DNA of 64,000 bases from Dolichospermum sp. DET69 (GCA_017355425.1 CP070233.1:2025501-2089500), one strand, 5' to 3'; shown: positions 49,908-59,266, counted from the stretch's first letter. The notes: a model not told the origin generated them from the letters alone. Translations and numbers: made by a program.

Positions 49908-50713
49908 AAATTTTTGTCCTTGTGTTATTGGAAATTAGTTTGCATTCCATAGATTTATATTAATTTGAGAATCATGAATGCTTATCAATGGAATTGAGAT
50001 TAAGGTATCTATTTTAATGATCACAAACATCATTCTAATGATACTTGTTATAAAAAAATGTACTTTAATGGCTAATAATTTACATAAAAAAAGTGAGTAA
50101 GAATATCTAACTCACAATATTGGTAAGTAATTAGACAGAATTAATTACAAAAATAAATAATATAAAATGTTAGAATATAATGGTTGTACTTTAATACAAA
50201 TCACAATAATATTTATTCGAGAAATAAATTCTCTTTCAGCTAAATTACTAGAGCGAATTTATCACTAAAGCCGACATTACAGCGGTTCTTGTATGTCTCT
50301 ACAAATAAAAATAAAGCACATCTTCATCCAGAAATGGTATAAGAGGGTGTTTGAAAAGTATTAAATAAAACCAATAATCTCCAAAAACCTAACCCCCCTA
50401 CCCCCCTTCCCTACGTTAGCGCAGCGTGCCGAAGGCTGGGAAGGGGGGTTTCAAAGCCTCACCCCGCTTCGGGGAGAGGTTTACAAGAGGGGTTAATTTA
50501 TACCTTGAAAACTTTTAAAACATCCTCTAAGTTCCAAGACAATTTATAACTGGTTTGATAGATAGGAATTAAATAAGTTGGATTATTTGGATTGTTTTCT
50601 TTTAAATCTTATAGCAGTATGTACTGGAATGAGATATATTATAAGCCCCCTCTCAAAGAGCGGGGAGGGGGCTAAGATGTACCTCATAAGAGCGAAAACC
50701 GCTGTATTATTTT
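49908..50713. other. intergenic region with a MITE
   Basis: 806 bases without a credible gene. It includes the MITE at 50342-50528 and a C/G-rich hairpin (ccccctctcaaagagcgggg) at about 50644-50672. The remainder is very AT-rich. Confidence 0.55.
50342..50528. mobile_element. MITE with ends agagggtgtttgaaaag, second family member
   Basis: Ends agagggtgtttgaaaag and cttttaaaacatcctct match the 31681 element, but the interior is different (accccccctacccccc ... ggaagggggg, with a small dispersed repeat gttagcgcagcgtgccgaag inserted). The ends are conserved and the cargo differs. Confidence 0.82.
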
Positions 50714-53700
50714 TTAAACTTCATCTTCTTCAATAACTGCATTTCTATCTAATATTAATAAATTGCGAAGTTGGTCTGTATCCATTTCCGTTAACCAATC
50801 TTCTCCTGCACCTACAACTTGTTCAGCTAGTTGTTTTTTACTTTCAATCATATCATTAATTTTTTCTTCTAAAGTTCCAGTACACACGAATTTATGGACT
50901 TGGACATTGCGAGTTTGACCAATTCTAAATACTCGGTCTGTGGCTTGGTTTTCGACTGCGGGATTCCACCATCTATCAAAGTGAAAAACATGATTTGCCC
51001 TGGTTAAATTCAAACCTACACCACCAGCTTTTAATGATAAAATCATAATTGGTGGTCCTTGAGGGTCATGTTGGAATCTATCAATCATTTCCTCTCTTTG
51101 TTTTTTACTGGTACTACCATATAAAAAGAATATTTCCCGTCCTAGTTGTTTTTCTAAATGAGGCTTGAGTAACTTACCCCATTCGGCAAATTGTGTGAAA
51201 ATTAAAGCCCGGTCTCCTTCTGCAATTACCTCATCTAACATTTCTTCTAATCGTTGTAATTTAGCTGAATGATGTTTTTCTAAAGTTGCTAATTTCAAAT
51301 ATTGAGAAGGATGATTACAGATTTGTTTTAACTTAACTAATAATCCTAAAATCATGCCCCGACGTTGCAAACCTTCCGCAGATTCAATTGCTACTAAAGA
51401 TTCATCTACTAATTGTTGATACATTGTCGCTTGTTCGGCAGTTAATCCACAAAATACTGTCATTTCTTGCTTTTCTGGCAAGTCTTGAATAATGTCTTTA
51501 TCACTTTTCAAGCGTCGCAAAATAAAAGGTTGAACTAAAGAACGTAATTGATTTAAAGAAGCACTATCACCATATTTTTCAATCGGCATAGCAAACCGTC
51601 TTTGAAAAAATTGTTTACTCCCTAAATAACCCGGATTGAGAAAATCTAAAATAGACCATAATTCCTGTAATCTATTTTCTACAGGTGTACCAGTTAAAGC
51701 AATCCGAAAAGTGGTTTCTAATTGTCGGACTGCTTGTGATTGTTTCGATTCTGAATTTTTAACATTTTGGGCTTCGTCTAAAACAATTATCTGCCATTCA
51801 ACTGCTTTTAATAACTTAATATCGCGGTGAATCAGTGCATAGCTAGTAATTACTATATCGTGTTTATTAACTGCTTCTGTAAATGCTTTACCTTTAGGGC
51901 GTTTATCACCGTGATATTCTAAAACTTTGATTGTGGGGGCAAATTTATTTACTTCTTTTTGCCAATTACCCATAACCGAAGTTGGACAAACTAATAAAGT
52001 TGGTTTTTCTAGGACATTTTCTTCTTTGAGGTGGAGTAGAAAAGCGATGAATTGGATGGTTTTACCTAATCCCATATCGTCTGCAAGACAAGCACCTAAA
52101 CCCCATCTTTCTAAAAACGCTAACCAAGCTACACCACGTTCTTGATAAGGTCTTAATTGTCCGGTAAAATTGCCAGGAGTTGGTAAAGTTTGAATTTCTT
52201 GATTATTAGTTAATGTCCCAATTAATTCTTCCAATGCACCAGAAGCTTCAAAACTGACAACAGGTAATTTCTCAATTACTTGGGTATCTCCTTTACTAAT
52301 GCGTAAAGCATCCTCTAAAGAAAGAGACATTTGCTCTTTCCGGGAAGCAAAAAAGGTTTGAGCAGTTTTAATATCTTGGGGACGTAATTCCACCCATTCA
52401 CCATTAATTTCTACCAACGGACTATTTAATTTTACCAGTTTATCAAACGCAGCTTTAGAGATTGTTTGTCCACCAATTGCTAAATGCCATTGGAAATTTA
52501 ATAAACTTTGTAAACCCAAGCGTCCCGATTTTTGTTGAGGAGTTTCGGCACTAATTTTCAACCCTAAACGATTTGCCCAACCTTCCCGATTAGCTAAACT
52601 AGGAGGTAAAATTACTCCTAAACCACTATCTTCAAATTTCCAAGTTACAGCTTTGATAAATTCATAAGCTTGCATGGGGGTGAGGTGACAAAATTCGGGA
52701 GATGCGGTTTCTAAACTGGGGGTAATTATCGGATACAATCGAGAAGCTAAACCCAATCCTCGCAAAAATGTTTCTTGAGGTTGTTCAATTATCCGATTTT
52801 GATAAACTAATTTTTCTACAGATTGATGCCAAATTGTCGCTGCGTCTATTAACAATTCTGGGTTATCTGCTGCTTGGAGAAAATATTTTAAAGTCCAATT
52901 TGGTTCTTCATTTTCTGGAGGCAGCAATTGAAAACAAGTTCTAAATAAAGCTTTACCTGTAAGTTGATATTGTAAAGGTAAAGTCCAAGCTTTTAATATA
53001 GTTTCTAAACGTTCTCCTCCTGCTGCATCAATTATATTATTTTCATTAATTAATCCTTGTAACCATTGCTGTAATGCCGCAGGTAAAGACATCATGATTC
53101 TAGGTTCAAGAGGAGATTGAGAACCAACCATTAACCGCAATTGATTATCTGTAATATTATTGAGAAATGATAATATAATTTCTTGAGGTAATAATGGTAA
53201 ATCAATTGCTATATTTTCGGTAGTTTGTTGATATGTTCGACAAGCTAAGGGCATTTGTGAGGCGAATTTTTCTAACCTAGTGACATCTACAGCACTATCT
53301 AAAAGTACCTGCCATTTGGCAATTAAATTACTATCTTGTTTCTCTACAGTTGGTAAAAATTTACAACGAGAAATTAAGTCTAAATGCCATCTATAAATAT
53401 GTACCCAAAAATGAATATCTGCACCTAATAAAGCTGCTTTACTATCATTTGCACTCAAAGGTAAAGATGTGAGAAATTGAATTGCTAATGCCGGAGTGAG
53501 ACAAAAACCATCAATTTGCCAAGGATGTAAATATTGCGAAGATGGAGAATCTATATCTACGCTGACAGAATGAACTGGAGAAATTGTGGTTAACCCTGAT
53601 TTCTTATTTTCTAAAAAATAAGTTGGTAAAGAAACAATTTGAGAATGAAGAGGTAATTTTATTTCTGTTGGTGGTTTACTTTTAAGTTTTTGTTTAGTAG

Positions 53701-53905
53701 TAGGAGATGGCTGAATTACATTAGCAATTGATAAATTAGATGCTTCTAACCATTCATTTAATTCCACTGATGTCATAGCCAATGGATGTAAAGGAATTTC
53801 CGCAGATACCTCAGTATGTACCTGCGAAGAACGCCAAGTTTCCCCCCAAATAAAGAAATAACTACTTTGATTATTTATTATCCAAGTTCCGTGTAAAATT
53901 GCCAT
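50714..53905 (-). CDS. SNF2-family DNA translocase/helicase
   Basis: A 1063-residue Swi2/Snf2 ATPase. The first 570 residues are a bacterial N-terminal region. The ATPase core has ADDMGLGKTIQFI (608-620), VCPTSVMGNWQKEV (639-652), VLDEAQNVKN (708-717), ALTGTPVENRLQELWSI and the second RecA-like half ILSLKAGGVGLNLTRA, VFHFDRWWNPAVENQATDR and RIGQTRNVQVHKFVCTGTLE. Such proteins remodel protein-DNA complexes such as RNA polymerase or recombination intermediates; cyanobacteria usually carry one of this length. It is divergent from a Ser/Thr kinase gene. Confidence 0.92.
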   Translation of the reverse strand: MAILHGTWIINNQSSYFFIWGETWRSSQVHTEVSAEIPLHPLAMTSVELNEWLEASNLSIANVIQPSPTTKQKLKSKPPTEIKLPLHSQIVSLPTYFLENKKSGLTTISPVHSVSVDIDSPSSQYLHPWQIDGFCLTPALAIQFLTSLPLSANDSKAALLGADIHFWVHIYRWHLDLISRCKFLPTVEKQDSNLIAKWQVLLDSAVDVTRLEKFASQMPLACRTYQQTTENIAIDLPLLPQEIILSFLNNITDNQLRLMVGSQSPLEPRIMMSLPAALQQWLQGLINENNIIDAAGGERLETILKAWTLPLQYQLTGKALFRTCFQLLPPENEEPNWTLKYFLQAADNPELLIDAATIWHQSVEKLVYQNRIIEQPQETFLRGLGLASRLYPIITPSLETASPEFCHLTPMQAYEFIKAVTWKFEDSGLGVILPPSLANREGWANRLGLKISAETPQQKSGRLGLQSLLNFQWHLAIGGQTISKAAFDKLVKLNSPLVEINGEWVELRPQDIKTAQTFFASRKEQMSLSLEDALRISKGDTQVIEKLPVVSFEASGALEELIGTLTNNQEIQTLPTPGNFTGQLRPYQERGVAWLAFLERWGLGACLADDMGLGKTIQFIAFLLHLKEENVLEKPTLLVCPTSVMGNWQKEVNKFAPTIKVLEYHGDKRPKGKAFTEAVNKHDIVITSYALIHRDIKLLKAVEWQIIVLDEAQNVKNSESKQSQAVRQLETTFRIALTGTPVENRLQELWSILDFLNPGYLGSKQFFQRRFAMPIEKYGDSASLNQLRSLVQPFILRRLKSDKDIIQDLPEKQEMTVFCGLTAEQATMYQQLVDESLVAIESAEGLQRRGMILGLLVKLKQICNHPSQYLKLATLEKHHSAKLQRLEEMLDEVIAEGDRALIFTQFAEWGKLLKPHLEKQLGREIFFLYGSTSKKQREEMIDRFQHDPQGPPIMILSLKAGGVGLNLTRANHVFHFDRWWNPAVENQATDRVFRIGQTRNVQVHKFVCTGTLEEKINDMIESKKQLAEQVVGAGEDWLTEMDTDQLRNLLILDRNAVIEEDEV

Positions 53906-54098
53906 GTTTAAATAGACTAATTATTTTTTTAATTGTTCTGTCGCATCTTTAGCTAGAGCGGAAGATACTGAATCTGTTCCTCCAACTTCAATAATAACAA
54001 ACGTTGGACTGAAACAAAACTTTTACGGTCTGATTTTCAACAATCCCTACTTATAGTAAAATCAAAATATACTGTTATACTTATTCCCTCTTAAAAAT

Positions 54099-55781
54099 AT
54101 GAGCAGCTACCCGGATTTCCAAGAACAAGGCTATCAGGTTACTAGAGAATTAGGCCGCAACCGGGAAGGTGGTAGAATTACTTGGTTAGCAACAAATATT
54201 AACACAGGGCAACCGGAGGTAATCAAACAGTTTTGTTTTGCTCAAGCGGGTTCAAGTTGGTCTGGTTCAGAAGCCCACGAACGAGAAATACAGGTACTCA
54301 AAGGATTAGATCATCCTGGTATTCCCAGTTACTTGCATTCCTTTGAAACCTCTGATGGTTTTTGTTTAGTTCAAGAGTATATTCATGCTTCCACTTTAGC
54401 AGAGCCTCGCAGTTTTTCACCAGAAGAAATTAAACAAATTGCTGTTAAGGTTTTAGAAATTCTTGTATATTTACAAAATCGAATTCCGTCGGTAATTCAT
54501 CGAGATATCAAACCCGAAAACATTTTAGTAGATGAACAAATCAATGTCTATTTAATTGACTTTGGTTTTGCTCGTATTGGTAGTCAAGAAGTTGCTGCTA
54601 GTAGTGTTTTTAAAGGTACTCCTGGTTTTATTCCCCCAGAGCAAATGTTTAAACCCACAAATGCTACAGATTTGTATGCTTTGGGTGCAACTTTGATATG
54701 TTTATTAACAGGAATTAAATCAACAAAAATAGATCAATTACAAGATGAAAATGATCCTTATTTGATTAAATTTCGTCATCTTTTATCCCAGTTAAGTTTG
54801 CGGTTTATCGGTTGGTTGGAAAAAATGGTACAACCGAAACAAAAAGAACGCTTTACTAATGCAGAATTAGCTTTAGAATCACTCAAAACACTTGATGTTA
54901 TTCGTGTAGCGGGAGTTGATTTTAGTGAAACTGTTTTGGAGTTTAAAGCGAAGTGGTTGGGGGAAAAACTAACGCAAAGTATTACTATTGAAAACCCCAT
55001 ACCAGATACTTTATTAGAAGGTAGATGGGAAGTTGCAACGCATCCTCAAGATCCTCCCCATACTCCAGATAATCATGCTTGGATTTCGGTTATACCTGCT
55101 CAGTTTAGCAGGAATAATATTCGTTGTCAGGTTGAGGTGGATACAAGTAAATTGATGGCAGATAAGCAGTATAAACGTCAACTTATTTTCCATAGTAATG
55201 CTTATCCAACGAGTCATATTTTGATGGTGAAGGTGCTGACTGCGGGTTTACCAATTGAGAAGAGAGAATTTAATTGGGAATTTTTAATTGTGATGTTTTT
55301 ACTGGTTGTGGTGGTAGCCATGTCCATAACTTGGAGTATACCTTATGTGACAATATCTCATTATCTATTCGGCGTGGTGTGTGGCTGTATAACGTTTATT
55401 TACTGTCGAAATGAGGCTATGGCTGCGGCTTTGGGTCGGGCTGTGGGTGTGGCTGTGGGTGTGGCTGTGGGTGTGGCTGTGGGTGGGGATGTGGCTGTTG
55501 TGGCTATGGCTGTGGGTTGGGCTGTATATATGGCTGTGGGTCGGGCTGAGGACATGGCTAAAGAGGCTAAAAACTTGTTTACTAGTATACTAATACTACT
55601 CATATTAGGATTGGGAATTAGTGTAGGAACGGGAATAATAATAGGCTTTAACACATTTATTTTATTAGCACTAAATGGAACAGGTTTACCGGCACTTTTC
55701 ATGCTGCTTTATCCACCCCTAAAAAGACGTAAATTAATTGCTAAATATCGTCAATCAGAGGAATCTTTAATTAAGCCGTGA
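54099..55781 (+). CDS. membrane serine/threonine protein kinase
   Basis: A Hanks-type kinase domain at residues 10-275: Lys43 in EVIKQF, catalytic loop HRDIKPEN (134-141), DFGFARI (154-160), GTPGFIPPE (173-181). The P-loop region LGRNREGGRITW is short. Residues 280-380 are an uncharacterised beta-rich domain. The C-terminal 170 residues contain hydrophobic segments (FLIVMFLLVVVVAMSITW, HYLFGVVCGCITFIY) around an AVGV-repeat stretch (about 448-475), then ILILLILGLGISVGTGIIIG and LALNGTGLPALFMLLY. The repeat is coded by a 12-base tandem repeat. The kinase should be cytoplasmic and tethered to the membrane. Signal and substrate are unknown. Confidence 0.88.
   Translation: MSSYPDFQEQGYQVTRELGRNREGGRITWLATNINTGQPEVIKQFCFAQAGSSWSGSEAHEREIQVLKGLDHPGIPSYLHSFETSDGFCLVQEYIHASTLAEPRSFSPEEIKQIAVKVLEILVYLQNRIPSVIHRDIKPENILVDEQINVYLIDFGFARIGSQEVAASSVFKGTPGFIPPEQMFKPTNATDLYALGATLICLLTGIKSTKIDQLQDENDPYLIKFRHLLSQLSLRFIGWLEKMVQPKQKERFTNAELALESLKTLDVIRVAGVDFSETVLEFKAKWLGEKLTQSITIENPIPDTLLEGRWEVATHPQDPPHTPDNHAWISVIPAQFSRNNIRCQVEVDTSKLMADKQYKRQLIFHSNAYPTSHILMVKVLTAGLPIEKREFNWEFLIVMFLLVVVVAMSITWSIPYVTISHYLFGVVCGCITFIYCRNEAMAAALGRAVGVAVGVAVGVAVGGDVAVVAMAVGWAVYMAVGRAEDMAKEAKNLFTSILILLILGLGISVGTGIIIGFNTFILLALNGTGLPALFMLLYPPLKRRKLIAKYRQSEESLIKP
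55440..55487 (+). repeat. coding tandem repeat gctgtgggtgtg in the kinase gene
   Basis: Four 12-base units in frame, each coding AVGV, followed by decayed copies to about 55545. It inserts a pliable hydrophobic stretch in the membrane part of the kinase, whose length could vary between strains. Confidence 0.9.
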
Positions 55782-55797
55782 AATTGTCAGTCATGTA

Positions 55798-55888
55798 GGT
55801 TGGGTTAAGCGACAGCCCAACCCAACAAAAGATATAATGAAAATATCAGAATCAGGATATCCAGGATTTAAGGATTTACAGGATGAAT
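55798..55888. repeat. gttgggtt hairpin and single 'gattcagac' core after the kinase gene
   Basis: At 55798-55826 gttgggttaagcg and cccaacccaac pair as a hairpin. At 55845-55888 is a reverse-orientation core copy (tatcagaatcaggatatcc). Both are dispersed repeat families described elsewhere in this window. Confidence 0.75.
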
Positions 55889-55918
55889 GATTTTTTCTGA
55901 ATAGGATAGATATTATTG

Positions 55919-56098
55919 GTATCAACTTAACGTAAAACCTTTAACCCGCCTGCGAATGAATTCCCAGTCTCACAGCAAAAGTCATCTAAAGATGACTGAA
56001 ATAATCCGAAAATTTTTTAGTAAACTTTAGTTTACTTTGGTTATTAGCCCTGATAGCGAAGCGTGGCGTAAGGCATAATTCATTTCTGGGCGGATTAG
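55919..56098. repeat. multi-hairpin repeat, last copy
   Basis: Begins ggtatcaacttaacgtaaaa, contains the hairpins agtcatctaaagatgact and agtaaactttagtttact, and carries a small dispersed repeat (agcgaagcgtggcgtaagg). It ends just before the orphan antitoxin start. Same family as 26695 and 28681; no other gene is present in 55782-56133. Confidence 0.7.
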
Positions 56099-56133
56099 GT
56101 CAGCCAATAAATAAGCCTTCTGTAGCTGAAGTT

Positions 56134-56316
56134 ATGAACGAAAAAAATTTTAACAATATCTCACGGACTAATTGGCAAGCATTAAGTTCAATGTCAGATG
56201 AGGACATTGACTATTCTGATATTCCGCCATTAACTGATGAGTTTTTTGAAAAAGCAACTTTGCAAATTCCCGCAGCACAGGAAAAAAAGCCGAAGATTTC
56301 TTTAATGAACGAATGA
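56134..56316 (+). CDS. solitary BrnA-like antitoxin
   Basis: A 60-residue acidic protein: TNWQALSSMSDEDIDYSDIPPLTDEFFEKATLQIP. The D-E-D-I-D-x-S-D-I-P-x-L segment is typical of cyanobacterial antitoxins of the BrnA/CopG-like sort that partner BrnT-like toxins. No toxin frame is present on either side: upstream is a hairpin repeat, downstream the repeat array. It is probably a leftover antitoxin whose toxin was lost, or one that acts in trans. Confidence 0.68.
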   Translation: MNEKNFNNISRTNWQALSSMSDEDIDYSDIPPLTDEFFEKATLQIPAAQEKKPKISLMNE

Positions 56317-56322
56317 TGAAAA

Positions 56323-56850
56323 TGTCTGAATCAGGATATCCAGGATTTAAGGATTTAGAGGATGAAGAGATTAAATATTTTTAATTATCACCAAATTCTG
56401 TGAATATGAAAATTCTGTGAATGATGATAAAAATATCTGAATCAGCATGAATAGAATTATATTACTTTCACTATCAAATATTTTATTCAGCAATTCCATA
56501 CTCTGCAAATCTGTCCATATAAATCCAAATCCAAACAAAAATCCTGTCAGAATCAGGATATCCACCGATTTAAGGATTTACAGGATGAAGGGACTAAATA
56601 TTCATTGTCAGAATCAGGATATCCACCGATTTAAGGATTTACAGGATGAAGGGACTAAATATTCATTGTCTGAATCAGGATATCCACCGATTTAAGGATT
56701 TACAGGATGAAGAGATTAAATATTCATTGTCTGAATCAGGATATCCACCGATTTAAGGATTTACAGGATGAAGAGATTAAATATTCATTGTCTGAATCAG
56801 GATATCCACCGATTTAAGGATTTACAGGATGAAGAGATTAAATATTTTTA
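56323..56850. repeat. reverse-orientation core repeats; five 61-base tandem units
   Basis: A first unit at 56323-56385 and a degenerate gap are followed by five 61-base units starting gtcagaatc/gtctgaatc at 56546, 56607, 56668, 56729 and 56790. Each reads the core in the opposite direction to the array at 56994. Units end in aggatgaagagattaaatat. The frames at 56371 and 56447 across this region are not accepted. Confidence 0.93.
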
Positions 56851-56993
56851 ATAATCACCAAATTATGTTGTTATACCAATTTTGTCAATGATGATAACGA
56901 AGCCTGATAGCGTGGCATATTCATATCAGAATGTATAGTATTCAATTATTTTTTGGATTAACTATTTTTGAGAAACACACAATTATTGAAATC

Positions 56994-57768
56994 TTCAATT
57001 CCGAAAATCCAAATTCAAACAAAAATCCTGTAAATCCTTAAATCTTGGACATCCTGATTCAGACAAAAATATTTAATTATTCAATTCCGAAAATCCAAAT
57101 TCAAACAAAAATTCTGTAAATCCTTAAATCGGTGGACATCCTGATTCAGACAAAAATATTTAATTATTCAATTCCGAAAATCCCAATCCAAACAAAAATC
57201 CTGTAAATCCTTAAATCGGTGGATATCCTGATTCAGACAAAAATATTTAATTATTCAATTCCGAAAATCCCAATCCAAACAAAAATCCTGTAAATCCTTA
57301 AATCGGTGGATATCCTGATTCAGACAAAAATATTTAATTATTCAATTCCGAAAATCCCAATCCAAACAAAAATCCTGTAAATCCTTAAATCGGTGGATAT
57401 CCTGATTCAGACAAAAATATTTAATTATTCAATTCCGAAAATCCCAATCCAAACAAAAATCCTGTAAATCCTTAAATCGGTGGATATCCTGATTCAGACA
57501 AAAATATTTAATTATTCAATTCCGAAAATCCAAATCCAAACAAAAATCCTGTAAATCCTTAAATCGGTGGACATCCTGATTCAGACAAAAATATTTAATT
57601 ATTCAATTCCGAAAATCCAAATCCCAACAAAAATCCTGTACATCCTTAAATCTTGGATATCCTGATTCAGACAAAAATATTTAATTATTCAATTCCGAAA
57701 ATCCAAATCCCAACAAAAATCCTGTACATCCTTAAATCCTGAAAATCCTGTTCAGACAATAAATGACC
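56994..57768. repeat. tandem array of 86-87-base repeats, nine units
   Basis: Units start ttcaattccgaaaa at 56994, 57080, 57167, 57254, 57341, 57428, 57515, 57602 and 57688; six of the eight intervals are exactly 87 and two are 86. Each carries the core cctgattcagacaaaaat. It is the opposite orientation to the array at 56323, so the two together form a long inverted repeat around about 56,920. It ends at the xisI stop. Confidence 0.95.
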
Positions 57769-57772
57769 TTCT

Positions 57773-58108
57773 TTAAGCCACTCCATAATCTGTATATGGA
57801 CGTTTATAAGGAGGATGTAAACCCAACACGATATCTTCTCTGGGAACACCCATTTTTACTAAATCTTCAGCGGGATTTTCTTCTGTTAAATTCTGTTGTA
57901 ACCAAATTTTGCCGTTTTTAATATCGAAGTGAATCACCGTCATATAAACGCGATTTAAATGTTCCCAACCAACATTCATCCACTGATAATGGTCGCGTTC
58001 TGTATCAAAGATGAGTTCCACATCTACTTCGTCTGTGCAAATATCATCTTTGGCATAATCTGTTAGTAAGGTTTGAATATATTTTCGATATTTGGCTATG
58101 TTATCCAT
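57773..58108 (-). CDS. xisI: XisI, fdxN-element excision controlling factor
   Basis: A 111-residue protein with the XisI pattern: KYRKYIQTLL at the start, EVDVELIFDTERDHYQWMNVGWE in the middle, and the characteristic C-terminus GVPREDIVLGLHPPYKRPYTDYGVA. In Anabaena, XisH and XisI are needed with the recombinase XisF to excise the fdxN element during heterocyst development. Here no recombinase or nif gene is near. Its start overlaps the end of xisH by 13 bases. Free-standing xisHI pairs are frequent in cyanobacteria and may have a different role. Confidence 0.93.
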   Translation of the reverse strand: MDNIAKYRKYIQTLLTDYAKDDICTDEVDVELIFDTERDHYQWMNVGWEHLNRVYMTVIHFDIKNGKIWLQQNLTEENPAEDLVKMGVPREDIVLGLHPPYKRPYTDYGVA

Positions 58109-58512
58109 TCTATAATCACCTCATTATCTGGTTCATATACTACTAATAGCACTTGATATCTTTTTAGTGCCACTTGTGTAAACTCAAGCTGAAAAAAGGT
58201 TCGATAAACTTCCAATGGAATTGCCATATATAGTATACGATCTGGTTCAAGAGCTTCTAAAGCCAGACGATAGCTGAGAAACTGACCTAAAGCAGCATAA
58301 AAGTCTGTAATAGCGGAAGGATTAATAAAACTTTTGATTTCTACTGCTATTTTCTCACTTTCTCTTTCAGCCGCAATTAATTTCTCAGCACCTAAATCTA
58401 TATTGAATTTGACGTTGCCAAATTTAAATTTTAGTGGATCATCTGTAATCACCCACTGCTCTTTTTGTAAAGCTTTCTTTACTGCGTCGTGAAATATATC
58501 TTTTGCAGACAC
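58096..58512 (-). CDS. xisH: XisH, endonuclease-like partner of XisI
   Basis: A 138-residue PD-(D/E)XK-like protein: AKDIFHDAVKKALQKEQW at the N-terminus, Asp39 in FNIDLGAEKLIAAER, and Glu58/Lys60 in IAVEIKSF. The order D-x18-E-x-K is that of Holliday-junction/restriction-type nucleases. It then has DFYAALGQFLSYRLAL and LYMAIPLEVYRTFF. Needed for fdxN element excision in Anabaena; catalytic residues are visible, but activity is not established here. First of the xisH-xisI pair. Confidence 0.93.
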   Translation of the reverse strand: MSAKDIFHDAVKKALQKEQWVITDDPLKFKFGNVKFNIDLGAEKLIAAERESEKIAVEIKSFINPSAITDFYAALGQFLSYRLALEALEPDRILYMAIPLEVYRTFFQLEFTQVALKRYQVLLVVYEPDNEVIIEWIT

Positions 58513-58526
58513 TAATTGCTATTACC

Positions 58527-58850
58527 TCACGAATCAACTTTAAGTTTTGCTAATATCTCTAAGCGTTTAAGATAATTTTGCATATCTTCCGAACTTTTTG
58601 TTGGAAAACAGCCATCGTTGTACAGATAAATTATGTCTGTATTTGAATCACAATTCCAAGATAGTTTTGCTGCCGTTGCTGAACCTATACCTTTCAATTT
58701 AACACAAATAGGATAGTCTTCATACTCTATATGTTCTCTGGTATTAAAACCCAGTGGCTTATATCGCCTATTAAGAACTGCATATCTCTCATCAGGTTGT
58801 TTCTGAAGGCAATAGGGAAGAAATACTGCTCTGAAATCGTTAAGTGACAT
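58527..58850 (-). CDS. hypothetical protein upstream of xisH
   Basis: A 107-residue protein, MSLNDFRAVFLPYCLQKQPD ... VLNRRYKPLGFNTREHIEYEDYP ... YLYNDGCFPTKSSEDMQNYLKRLEIL. No domain is recognised. It is soluble, with a few Cys. It lies 14 bases upstream of xisH on the same strand, so it is probably co-transcribed with xisHI. The close spacing suggests a third component of an xisH-linked unit. Confidence 0.62.
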   Translation of the reverse strand: MSLNDFRAVFLPYCLQKQPDERYAVLNRRYKPLGFNTREHIEYEDYPICVKLKGIGSATAAKLSWNCDSNTDIIYLYNDGCFPTKSSEDMQNYLKRLEILAKLKVDS

Positions 58851-58975
58851 ATTGTTTTTACTGTCATTAATTTATACTATTTAAATTTATTATATCAAGT
58901 AATTAACAAAATGTTATTGACAAACACAACCAAGTTAAATTAACATCGAATTAGATGCTAATTAAATTATTTACC

Positions 58976-59266
58976 ATGATTAACCTTGCTAAAGATATAC
59001 ATTCTCTTACTGACTTTAAGCGTAACACTACTGAATTTGTACAACGGATTAAACAAACAAAACACCCTTTAGTTCTCACTGTCAACGGAAAAGCCGAGTT
59101 GGTGGTTCAAGATGCAGAATCTTATCAAGAACTTTTAGATGCTGCTGAGTTAGTAGAAACTTTAAAAGGTATTAAACTAGGCTTAGAACAAATGCAGCAA
59201 AGTAAAGGTAAAAAAGCCGAAGAATTCTTTAATGAATTGTTTAATAAATTAGATAATTCCCAATGA
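58976..59266 (+). CDS. Phd/YefM-type antitoxin
   Basis: A 96-residue antitoxin from ATG 58976 (MINLAKDIHSLTDFKRNTTE). It shows the Phd/YefM fold: HSLTDFKRNTTEFVQRIKQTKHPLVLTVNGKAELVVQDAESYQELLD. The C-terminal helix EFFNELFNKL should embrace the toxin. An upstream ATG at 58955 adds seven hydrophobic residues and is less likely. The stop overlaps the toxin start by 4 bases. The N-terminal domain normally binds the operon promoter. Confidence 0.9.
   Translation: MINLAKDIHSLTDFKRNTTEFVQRIKQTKHPLVLTVNGKAELVVQDAESYQELLDAAELVETLKGIKLGLEQMQQSKGKKAEEFFNELFNKLDNSQ

Noticed and set aside
56371-56695. Two reading frames (64 and 82 codons)
   Set aside because: Both are translations of the core repeat array.
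56546-57768. Possible CRISPR array
   Set aside because: Again whole-unit tandem repeats (61 and 87 bases) without variable spacers.
57773-58512. A programmed fdxN-type excision element
   Set aside because: xisH and xisI are present but no site-specific recombinase, nif/fdxN gene fragment or paired attachment repeats are visible in the window.
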